64,000 bases of DNA from Apium graveolens. Lineage: Eukaryota > Streptophyta > Magnoliopsida > Apiales > Apiaceae. Shown in pieces: positions 54,900-64,000 of the stretch. The position numbers were made by a program, and so were the translations under genes. Under the pieces are notes generated by a model. It was not told the DNA's origin. It did not search any database and saw only the letters and a program-made list of their open reading frames with translations. Location: the NCBI RefSeq assembly GCF_009905375.1, contig NC_133650.1, forward strand, positions 143,352,476 to 143,416,475, read 5' to 3'. How positions within the stretch are numbered: position 1 is the first letter of the stretch; each line of letters starts with the position of its first letter.

Positions 54900-56418
54900 T
54901 GAGAAAGAACCTAGAGTGAGGATACGTGTGTTCCGGAAGATAGCCGCTACCAGGTTATACGGAACTACTAGTAAGTATGCCACCCATGATTATCTTGTGA
55001 AGTGAGTTAGATGGATTTTAAGGGAGTTTGAGAAGATTGGAAATCGAGCATTTCTTGGAAGTAGATGATGATGATGATGTGACCAAACATGATGCGTATA
55101 GTAGTAATGTGATGTGATATTAGTCGACCTTGTTTTAAAAAATAGATTTGATGATTACGGGATAGACTTGTTATACTTAGTAATCGTAAGAGATGATGAT
55201 GGGAGTGTTATGAGTATGGAAGACTAGAAGTGAAGTTATAAATAAAATATTACAGAAAAGATTTGATTGTTTCTAACAGAAGAGTACAAATCTTGCCTGA
55301 TAAGTTTAAATGACAGAATCAATGTACGGAGAAACTATTCATCCAATTTTTGAGGCTATTAGAGTTCAAAGGGTACGTCGATCTAAAAGAAGCTGACTAG
55401 GATCATAGAAGATTGAGAAATTTCCAGAATTTCCTAAAGGAAGAACGTTATTAGCAAAAGAGGCGATATGTTGAACGATCAGCAACATAAGTAAAATTTG
55501 AAGTTATGAGTGTAAATCTCGTAAGAATGCAAATAAAGTCGAATTATAAACATGGAAGCGCAATGCGAAAGATACAAGACCCAGTATAGGGGAATTTATT
55601 TTAATGATTAATTTAAGAAAGTATTTCAGCTAACTTTCTAAAGTTAATATATGACTCGGAATGAGATCTATTGATCGGACAAGCGTTGAAGCTGTAAACA
55701 GATGAAATGTGGATGGCGACCAATGGTATCATTCTTTCCTATAATCCTATATATTCTTATGAATCTCTAGTAAAGTATAAACTTCTTTCATGATCAGGTC
55801 TATAAGGTGACAAGAAAATTTTTGAATCTTTTTCAAATTATTCCTCCTTCAAAATATTGCTTTCTGATTGAGACAAGCAGTGTTATGGTGTGACGCCTTG
55901 TCGAAATGACAAAGAGTCTGGTGGGACGCCACCTAATCATGTGTTGTATGCCATATAGTATGAAAGACTGGCCATCCTTAGTACAAATATGGTTGTCTTA
56001 CTAATATCTTGTCGGTGAGACTGCGTAGCTGTATGAACAATTACATGATAACTCAACACAATAACAATATAGAACAGGACAGGTTAATAATACTACGTCT
56101 ACACAAGAAATAAGGAAGAATGAAGACAAGGCAAATACAAAGAATCATAAGATTAGATGAAGACCTGAAGTCTGTCTACAGGTCACTGAAAGAAGTTCAT
56201 TAATATGATCATACCTCAGTGAAGAACAAAGGTTAAAGACTTTCAGGGTTTCAGATATGTTGAAGATTCAGTATACAAGTGCTACCGAAAGATTTCAGTG
56301 TATTGGCATTGATTGAAGATAGACAGTTTTCGAAGCATAGGAATCTGAAGAAGTGAAGACAAGGTATAGACATAGCTTAATGAAGACGTTGTCTAAAGTA
56401 CCAAAAAGGATTCTAGTG
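54900..56418. other. degenerate DNA between Elements 4 and 5
   Basis: Continuation of the Element 6 leader after the insertion of Element 4. A short frame begins EPRVRIRVFRKIAATRLYG and stops after about 40 codons. Nothing else resembles a gene. The last 300 bases are purine-rich with repeated GAAGA words. It may be decayed gag or unrelated DNA. Confidence 0.5.
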
Positions 56419-57442
56419 TGTTAGTCCCTTAACAATATAACAAGAATTACAGAGGGGGGGTTGAATGGAATTCTTGAACCTTTTTCTTGAAATAAAAATG
56501 TTCAACTCGATTATAAATATATTTGTTTTGATTAGCACAATGCGGAATGTAAACTTAAATGAATCAAAACATAAGTAATTAAAAACAAGAGTCTTTAAAA
56601 ACTTTCTAGTGGATTTAAACAATTCCATCAGAGATATATATAATATATCGAGAGGACTCTGTGTGCAGAAATGCCCACAGCTGCTTACAAATGGAACTGC
56701 TGAGAATACAGAAAATGCTAAGGCTTATGCTTACAAAGATTTCTCTATTTTTGTGTTTCTCAGCTCTCTCAGTTATTTTTCTATTTTCTACTCTCTTGGT
56801 TTATATAATACCAAGATTACAAAGTCAAAAAGACTGAACAAATATAAAATCTAACAGTCTTAATCTTTGCTGCTTTTCGTCCTCTATTACCCAGTTAATG
56901 GGCTTCCATAATGTGTTTGTATCCAACTCGACGGCTGTGTGTCAGCTTTCACTGTTCAACTGATGTTTGAATTCTTGATATGATCATCCGTCGATTTTCA
57001 GATCATCCGTCGATGACTTAATTGATCATCCGTCGACTGCTATGTTAAACATCCGTTGATAGTCATTTGATCATCCGTCGAAGGCTTTGTTAATCATCCG
57101 TCGGTAGCTATTTTGGCACTTGACTTCATTTCACTTATACAGAATTACAAGACATTACTTATGTACAATTAATCAACCTATTCTGCATATCTAGTTAAAG
57201 TCAACATGACTTATATGCTACTATAGATTCTATACAAAGGTGCATACATCACTGTGCTACAAACTTATTATTACATAAGCTACTCACTCGATGGATAATA
57301 AGTTAATCATCCGTCGGGACTATAATGAGTTATCCGTCGGGACTATAATTCTTATCCGTCGAGTGCTACATTATTTCACTAAGAAAAATCTACTTAGATG
57401 TTTTGTTTAAGTGATCATCAAGTATACAACATATTCACAACA
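56419..57442 (-). repeat. Element 5 3' LTR
   Basis: TGTTAGTCCC to TTCACAACA on the plus strand, 1,024 bp. TATATAAA lies on the minus strand at 56800-56807. U3 carries the motif array. The partner LTR is outside the window, so neither TSD nor age can be judged. Confidence 0.88.
56985..57361. repeat. U3 array of the ATCCGTCGA/G motif (Element 5)
   Basis: Nine forward copies of ATCCGTCG(A/G) or ATCCGTTGA (one), starting at about 56985, 57003, 57023, 57050, 57072, 57094, 57308, 57331 and 57353, plus an inverted CTCGATGGATAA near 57287. Place, spacing and the separate distal group match the Element 1 array, but the seventh base is C instead of T. Confidence 0.82.
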
Positions 57443-57457
57443 ATCTCCCCCAATTTA
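57443..57457 (-). other. Element 5 polypurine tract
   Basis: AAATTGGGGGAGAT on the minus strand next to the LTR. Three more GGGGGAGA-type runs occur near 59265-59310 inside the third ORF. Confidence 0.88.
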
Positions 57458-57599
57458 TGTCTAATGGAATTGTAGCCATAAATTAAGAGATACTTGATGC
57501 TAACAAAACATCCTAAACATATATCTTTAAAGATAAGTAGATAAAACTGAAAGTGCTTCAATTAAACAAAATGTACAAGGTTTGGCTTACAGTCAGTTC

Positions 57600-60500
57600 A
57601 AGATGCTCCTCTAGCCTGAGCAGGTTTTTCTAGTTCCTTGAAGGTCTGGATCTTCTTCCAAGCTTTCTATTGTTTTCTTCAATTTGATTCTAGAGCTGCC
57701 TGTGGAATTCCAGTTCATCAGATTCTGAGAGATCTAGCATTTCTTGCATCTCCAAGAGAGACTCATTGCTAGAGATACTCAATTGGTCTTCTAGTCTAAA
57801 GAATCTTCTCACACCCTTGTCATCCATGAATTCCATCAGCCAGTAGGGCCTTAGATGCACTCTTCTCCCTGTGTATGGGATGATTAGAGTCTTTGGGAGT
57901 GCATCTTTAGCTCTAACACTCCTCAGCTCCTCAATCCTCTTTAATACTAGTCTTCTTGCAGTTACATTGAACCCAAAGTTTTTCTTGAAGGATGAATAGA
58001 CTTTGATCAACACAGTTTGGCTTTCTTGAAGTATCCTGTGAAGAGGCCACTGAATCTCCATTCCTCCTTTGTACTTGAACACCAACCTTTCAGGTAGGTT
58101 TCTGTATGCATCAATTGCCCTTACTTCATCCAGTTCCTCCAGATAAAGGTTTAGATCTGAGAATTCTTTGATGTCACACAAGTACAAGTAGTCTCCCCTG
58201 TTGACCTTGGGTTGAGCTTTAACTACTAACTTGGATTTGAGAGGTGACAGCTTCACTTTCTTGATTGCCCTTAATTTTGTCCTTCTTGGCTTGGTAGGGA
58301 TTGGCAAGTTGAAGTCAGGAATTGGTAATTTATCCCACCCTATTGGCTCATCCTTTGGCACAATAGGCTCTTCATGTATGTTCCTGTAGGGGTCCACCAC
58401 CCTTATGTCTTCAAATACCATAGAGGGCTTTGATGCTTGAGTTTTAGCTGGTGTGGATTCCTTAGGAAATTGATCTTCCAATTCCTTGTCAACAACATCC
58501 AATTTCCTTTTAGTTCTTCTAGCCAATTCTTTCTTTCTTGGGGATTTCTTCTGTTCTTCAATCTTCTTCTTTGATTCAGCAGCTTCAGATGGTTGAGAAG
58601 GAATTTGTTGAGAAGAATTCACAGCCTGTAGCTTGGCCAAGATAGCAATCTGTTCTTTCTTTTGTTTAGACTTCTTTGCATCTAGAGCAGCTTGCCTCTT
58701 TTCCTGCTTTAATATGGCTTTTTCTTCTTTCTTTGCTTGAGCAAACTGTGGATGTCCAGCTACCACACAAATTTCCTTTCCATTTCTGAATATCTTATCA
58801 ATTCTCCTTTTTGAAGCTGAATCAGCTGGATCTTTATAGAAGATAATGGATCTTGACAGAAGCTTCTTTTCATCAGGCTTGGGTGTCTCATACACAGTGT
58901 CCAAGGGATTCTTCAAAGATGACTTTGGATAATTTGCCCTTGGTTTAAAAATTGTTTCAGCCTTTTGTGATTTGATGCAGGAAGATTGTCCTTTCTCCAG
59001 ATAGTTCATGCTCATCTCATTCACACTGATTGGCTTGACATGAGAGTGATGGATGGCTGACTTAACTGGCTCCTTGACTAGTTCAAACTTTTTTCTGAAT
59101 TTCCTCATCAATCTTTTCCCAGTTGTTTAAACTCAACTTTCCTTTTTCAGCAACTTTCAAATTTTCTGCTGCTGCTTCAATTAGATCTATACCATCTGCA
59201 ACTGGTGGCTTGGAGATAGTAATTGAAGGTACAATTACTTTGTTGATTTGCACTTGAAGTTTCTCCCCCTCTGTTGGTCCTTTCTCCCCCTTACTTGATT
59301 CTCTCTCCCCCCTTTTGTTATCATCAAGTTGAGGAGTCAGGCCTTGTGCTTTAGCCAGTTGCATGAGAAGATTTGTCTGAGTCTGTTGATTTTGAAGAAG
59401 AATAGCCACTGAATCTTCAATAACTTGAACTCTGTTTTCCAAATTGGATAGCTTCTTTTCAGATTCTGATTCTCTCCTCAATCTTAGTAGTAGATCTTGC
59501 ATGGTACCATATGGCATTACTGAATCCAGCTTCTCAGAGTTATAGGTCTTCAAGTCAGCTATATCTCTTTTCAATTCATCCACACTGAGATTATGTCTTA
59601 AGTGCTGGATCTTCATTAGATATAGAGAGTCTAGGTGAGCTTGAAGAACAGCCTTGGTATCAGCATCTGAAGTTTCCTGAAGGGCCTGTTGAATAGCCAT
59701 TACTTGTTTGACCAAGGACACCTCAAATTGTCCTAGTGTAGATTCCTTTGCACATGCCCATTCAGGTAAACTTAAAGCAGAACTTGGGCCTTTAGCTCCC
59801 CCTAAGTTCATTCTTCCATCCAAAGAACCAGAGTCATCATCATTAGAATTTACTCCAAATTCTTCAGATGGCTCTCCAGCTTGAGAAGGCATCCTGTTAA
59901 CAGCAGTTTTATCTCTTTGAAGAGATTCTGTGGTGTGCACCAAATTCAAAGTCTGCTCTGCCTCCACATTACCCTGAGCAGCCAACAATTGATAGGCTGA
60001 CACAGGATGAGTAAAAGTGTCAGCATCCAAGGAAATGTTATCAATTTCCGCTTTGTAATGTTGCTAAAATTGTCTTTCCTTTTCAGCATCATTCACAATC
60101 ATTGACTCACTAGTAATGGCTGGATCCACCCTTATTTCTCCTGTACCTGCCTTTCTCTCATATTCTCTCTTTTGTTGCATCAGGGTCTCACCCTGGCTCC
60201 CCACCCTCACACCCTCACCTTCACCTACTAAGGTGGGACTCCTCTCACTCACTTTTACCAATCTTGAATAAATGGATTGCTGAGATTCACTCTTTTCCTC
60301 TCCTTTTGCCTGAGAGCAACCCAGCCTCTCACTCAAAGCACTCTCCTCTCTCAGTCCTAAGAGTGATTGTATTACCACTAAATCTTCTGCACTAGAAATA
60401 ATTGAAGTTTGAAGTTGTGCAGAGACACTCGACGGATAAGTGATATCCATCGGGTGAGTGGTAAAGCTATCCGACGGATAACTGCTATTAAGCTTATCCG

Positions 60501-62196
60501 TCGGGATACAATCACTACTCGACGGATGAGCAATATCCATCGAGAGAGTAGAAATGAATGAGGTGGGAAGAGAAACTATTGTTGACTCTGTGTTGATTGA
60601 AGTTATTTGAGGCACAAATGTCACAATAGTATCTGAAAGAATTGGCAAGTGAGCCAACAAATCATCTAAAAGATGATGCTCACTTGCACTAGATTTTGGC
60701 TTCCCCAACAGAGTTAAAGAAGGGGAATCAGGAATTGAAGTGTTTATCATATCCACTTCCAGTGAGTTAGTTGGTGAGTATGGTGTTTCAGTGGCTTCTA
60801 TTATAAGAGATTTTGGCTGTGACTCCACATTTATTGGAGCCACATCAATCTGAATTTGAGAAGGTGCATGGACTGTGTCTTTAGCACCAGTTTGCACTGT
60901 GTGTGTGTCCTGTGCATCCCCAGATGTTTTGGGTTTCTTCTTTCTAGTATAAGTTTGGTGTGAGCTTGTGTCCCTAACCCTCTTGGCCTGTGCTCTTGGA
61001 TGAGAGCTTTGTTCAATAGCCACATCCTTTTGGGAGGATGCAGCTAGAAGTGAGCTTTTGTCCTTTTTAAGCACTATAGTTTGTTGGGAAACTGCAGTGT
61101 GGCTAGGCTGGGGTTCACTCATCTTTCCAACCGTATCCTTGGGGTTTCTTTAATGTTCACCCCTTCCCTCACCTATCTGACCCTCCTTCACACTCCCCTC
61201 TTTGGCTTTGGTAGATTTTTCAACTGGTACCTTTTGAGAGATACCAGAGGGGGTTTTCTTTGATTTGGATTTGGAAATAACAGTTGTTTTAGCAGCTTTG
61301 GTAGGCAACTGTTTGGTCATTGTCACAGTTGCCATAGCTATGCCTGAACTCAAAGAAATAGAGGAGATTGGAATAGTTCAGGGTATGGATGAACTTACCT
61401 CACTTACCTGAGGTGTCAGCATTATAGGGAAATAGAACATTGGCACATCCCTATGGTGGTTGGCTCTGTTCAAATCTGCAATGATTCTTCTCTCTTGAAC
61501 CCAACAAGCTAATTTGTTGTTTGGGTTCTCAAGTGCAATTTCTTGACAAAGATGGTTAGCCAATAGCATAAAAAATCTAGCATAATATATGTTCTTTCCC
61601 CTTTTGGCTAACTCACCTAGCTTAAAACCTAACTCATATATGACAAGGTCACTGAAATTGTAAAATTTATCTGTAACTAGCATGTATAGCATGTTAAGCA
61701 TGGAAATGTTCACAGAATCAAAATTACTGATTTTTCCAGAGAAAACTTTAGTTATAACATCACACATAAAACTCCATTCCTTCCTAAGACCTAATCTCCT
61801 AATATCACTAAGCTTAGTAGTAGGAAGTGCATAATGCATGGAATTAAGCATATTGATCAGATCAGTGTCAGTGTGTGGTGAAGTTACATTATCATCAGGA
61901 ATCTTGAAACATGCTTTTATCACATCATTATTGATACATAATTCATTACCTTTGATGGTTAGAGTGATGGTTTTGTCAATAGAGTTGTAAATTGCTGAAG
62001 TCCACATCTCTTCTACAACTTCACAAAAGATTGTGGGTGATTCAAGCATGACAAAACTTAACTTGCAGTTCTTCACGAAGTCCATCATCTTGTGATAGTC
62101 TTCTGATTGCTGAATACCCTTGTTGACCAAAGCCGTGAAGTTGTTCTTCTCGTAAATGAACCCAGTCTGAGACATAATCTTTACTACGGGTGCCAT
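57600..62196 (-). pseudogene. Element 5 third ORF
   Basis: Nearly the whole third ORF, about 1,500 codons. It starts MAPVVKIMSQTGF (62196). N-terminal domain to about 61380; TGA at 61378. Ser/Thr/Lys linker; TAA near 61150 where Element 1 has CAA. Ser/Thr/Pro-rich part with TRKKKPK; TAG at 60064 where Element 1 has CAG. Coiled coil (LSNLENRVQVIEDS, QNQQTQTNLLMQL). An extra A in an A-run near 59095 shifts the frame. Then a Lys/Glu-rich segment, a basic patch, and the C-terminal domain (DYLYLCDIKEF, ERLVFKYKG, YWLMEFMDDKG). TAG at 57690. Most stops are C-to-T changes relative to Element 1. No signal peptide or membrane helix is visible. Confidence 0.8.
60429..60545. repeat. three inverted motif pairs in Element 5 third ORF
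   Basis: TCGACGGATA with TATCCATCGG, CCGACGGATAA with TTATCCGTCGG, and TCGACGGAT with ATCCATCGA. They occupy the same codons as the three pairs of Element 1 (13109-13223). The middle pair stays fully complementary although both arms differ from Element 1. Confidence 0.85.
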
Positions 62197-62719
62197 TGTT
62201 AGAGAAGGAAAGCTTGAAGAGAAAGAGGATTTTTGCTTGAGAGAGAATGAAATAAACGCAGTTGAATTGGAGAATGATAAAAGAAAATGATTAGAAAGAA
62301 ATAAGCTTTTATACTTTGCTCAAAAACAACGGATAAAAATAATAAAGAGAAGTAAATTACCCAATAGAAATTGCCTAAAATTAGCCGTTTTAAAAATAAA
62401 CTGTAAAAATTCCACTCATTATCCGTCGTGTAATGCTTACAAACTGTAAGTATACTCGATGGATAATGTTCAGGGAATTAACGGTTGATATTTAGACACT
62501 TCGACGGATGAGGATAAACTGTTATCCGTCGAGTTTTAAAAGATTCCAGAAAAATAATTGATTTTTATTTGCACATTGAATATCGACGGATGACTCAACT
62601 CGATGCATAATGGTCATCCGTCGAGATGAAAATTTTGACTTAGCCAAAATTTCATCCAAGACTAAAAAATCATTTAAATTTCTGGCTACTTTTCAACTTG
62701 CAAAATAACTCAGATAAAT
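62197..62719. other. Element 5 spacer between pol and third ORF, with motif pairs
   Basis: Non-coding. Contains ATCCGTCG, TCGATGGATAA, TCGACGGATG paired with TTATCCGTCGA, and CGACGGATGA paired with TCATCCGTCG, between about 62420 and 62625. Equivalent to 15119-15335 in Element 1. Confidence 0.75.
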
Positions 62720-64000
62720 TCAAGAGTAATTAAGCATACCTAACTCACTTACCAACCTAGAAAATGTGGATTCATCCAGTGGCTTGGTAAAAATATCTGC
62801 AAGTTGCTTCTCACTTGGAACAAAATGTAACTCTACAGTACCATTCATTACATGTTCCCTTATGGAATGGTACTTGATGTCTATGTGCTTTGTCCTTGAA
62901 TGTTGCACTGGATTTTCAGTGATGGCAATTGCACTTGTGTTGTCACATAAAATAGGAATCCTTTCAACTTGCAAACCATAGTCTAGCAATTGATTTTTCA
63001 TCCATAAAATCTGTGCACAGCAACTGCCAGCAGCAATATATTCAGCTTCAGCTGTAGAAGTAGAAACTGAATTTTGCTTTTTACTGAACCAGGACACAAG
63101 CTTGTCTCCTAAAAATTGATAGGTTCCTGTTGTGCTCTTTCTATCAATTCTGCAACCTGCATAATCTGCATCTGAATAACCAGTTAGATCAAAACCAGAA
63201 TCTCTAGGATACAAATGCCAAATTTTGGTGTTCCCTTGAGATATCTGAAAATTCTCTTGATAGCTATCAAGTGAGACTCTCTAGGATCAGCCTGAAATCT
63301 AGCACATAACCATGTAGCAAACATTATATCTGGCCTACTAGCTGTTAAGTACAGAAGTGAGCCAACCATGCCTCTATAGCTTGAAATATTCACAGACTTT
63401 TCAGTAGTGTTTAGTTCAAGCTTAGTTGCAGTGGCCATGAGAGTTTTTGCAGATGTGCAATCCATTAGATCAAACTTCTTTAAAAGATCAAAAATATATT
63501 TAGTTTGACTAATGAATATTCCATCACTAACTTGCTTAACTTGTAAACCAAGAAAGTAAGTTAGTTCTCCCATCATACTCATTTCATACTTACTTTGCAT
63601 TAGTTTGGCAAACTTTTTACAAAGTTTCTCATCTGTAGAGCCAAAAATAATATCATCTACATAAATTTGAACAAGTATGCTAGAGCCATTAACATTTCTG
63701 AAAAATAAAGTTTTATCTACAGTACCTCTTGTGAAGTGATTTTCCAAAAGGAACTTTGATAAAGTGTCATACCAGGCTCTAGGTGCTTGCTTCAGTCCAT
63801 AAAGTGCTTTCAGTAGATAATAGACATACTCTGAAAAATTTGGATCTTCAAAGCCAGGAGGTTGACTAACATACACTTCTTCCTCCAAATCTCCATTCAG
63901 AAAGGCACTTTTGACATCTATTTGATAGACCTTGAAATTGGCATGGGCTGCATAGGCTAAAGAAAATTCTGATGGCTTCAAGTCTTGCAACAGGAGTAAA
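62720..64000 (-). pseudogene. Element 5 pol, RT and RNase H (partial)
   Basis: RT from the window edge: [43 protein letters not shown] (catalytic pair intact) and [14 protein letters not shown]. An extra T near 63960 puts the first residues out of frame. RT and RNase H are also separated by a small indel near 63215 (YLKGTPKFG against YPRDSGFDL). RNase H: GYSDADYAGC, STAEAEYIAAG, DNTSAIAIT, ending LGMLNYS (62720). It is very close to Element 1 RT/RNase H, much closer than the third ORFs are to each other. Confidence 0.9.

Larger units (their letters stand above)
56419..64000 (-). mobile_element. Element 5: Copia/Sire-like element, relative of Element 1, cut by window edge
   Basis: Minus strand. 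3' LTR, polypurine tract, third ORF, spacer with motif pairs, RNase H and RT are present. Integrase, protease, gag and 5' LTR lie beyond 64000. It is collinear with Element 1, with clear but incomplete protein identity in the third ORF and high identity in RT/RNase H. Its repeated motif is ATCCGTCGA where Element 1 has ATCCGTTGA. Several stops and frameshifts show it is inactive. Confidence 0.92.

Overview
The window is a gene-poor stretch of a plant nuclear genome, almost certainly a eudicot (plant Ty1/copia Sire-like, Ty3/gypsy Tat and Ty3/gypsy Tekay families, AT-rich DNA; I cannot name the family or species). I see no host protein-coding gene, tRNA, rRNA or CRISPR array. Nearly all coding sequence belongs to six LTR retrotransposons, several nested inside one another. 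Every gag, pol or extra ORF except one gag carries stops, frameshifts or deletions.

Layout. 1-1613: gene-free DNA with an AT microsatellite, a MITE-like inverted repeat and half of a diverged direct repeat. 1614-31840: Element 1, a Copia/Sire-like element on the minus strand with 1.1 kb LTRs and a perfect CCCGT target duplication. It is about 13.3 kb once its two passengers are removed. Element A (4249-11697, minus, TSD TTATT) sits in its extra ORF and is a gag-only, non-autonomous Sire-like element whose gag is uninterrupted. Element B (18006-27498, minus, TSD TTGAT) sits in its integrase. B is a Tat-lineage Gypsy element that has lost the reverse-transcriptase core but keeps an antisense, intron-containing ORF with its own TATA box on the plus strand.

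31846-33772: AT-rich gene-free DNA. 33773-38089: Element 3, the LTR and decayed extra ORF of another Sire-like element, cut at 38089 by a Tekay-like LTR (Element 6, 38090-41629 plus leader). Element 4 (42184-54894, plus, TSD AAATG) is a complete but dead Tekay/Del chromovirus with 3.9 kb LTRs inserted in that leader. 54900-56418: degenerate DNA. 56419-64000: Element 5, a relative of Element 1 that runs off the right edge.

How the parts relate. Elements 1, 3 and 5 share an unusual plan: gag, pol, then a very large third ORF (about 1,400-1,500 codons when whole), and an array of short motifs in U3 upstream of the TATA box. Element A has a similar U3 array but no third ORF. In Elements 1 and 5 the U3 motif (ATCCGTTGA in one, ATCCGTCGA in the other) also recurs, often as inverted pairs, inside the third ORF and the 3' region, and in Element 1 also inside gag and pol. 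The same base difference is found at most sites. This dispersed, family-specific motif system is the most interesting thing in the window, followed by the third ORF itself, the spliced antisense gene of Element B and the gag-only Element A.
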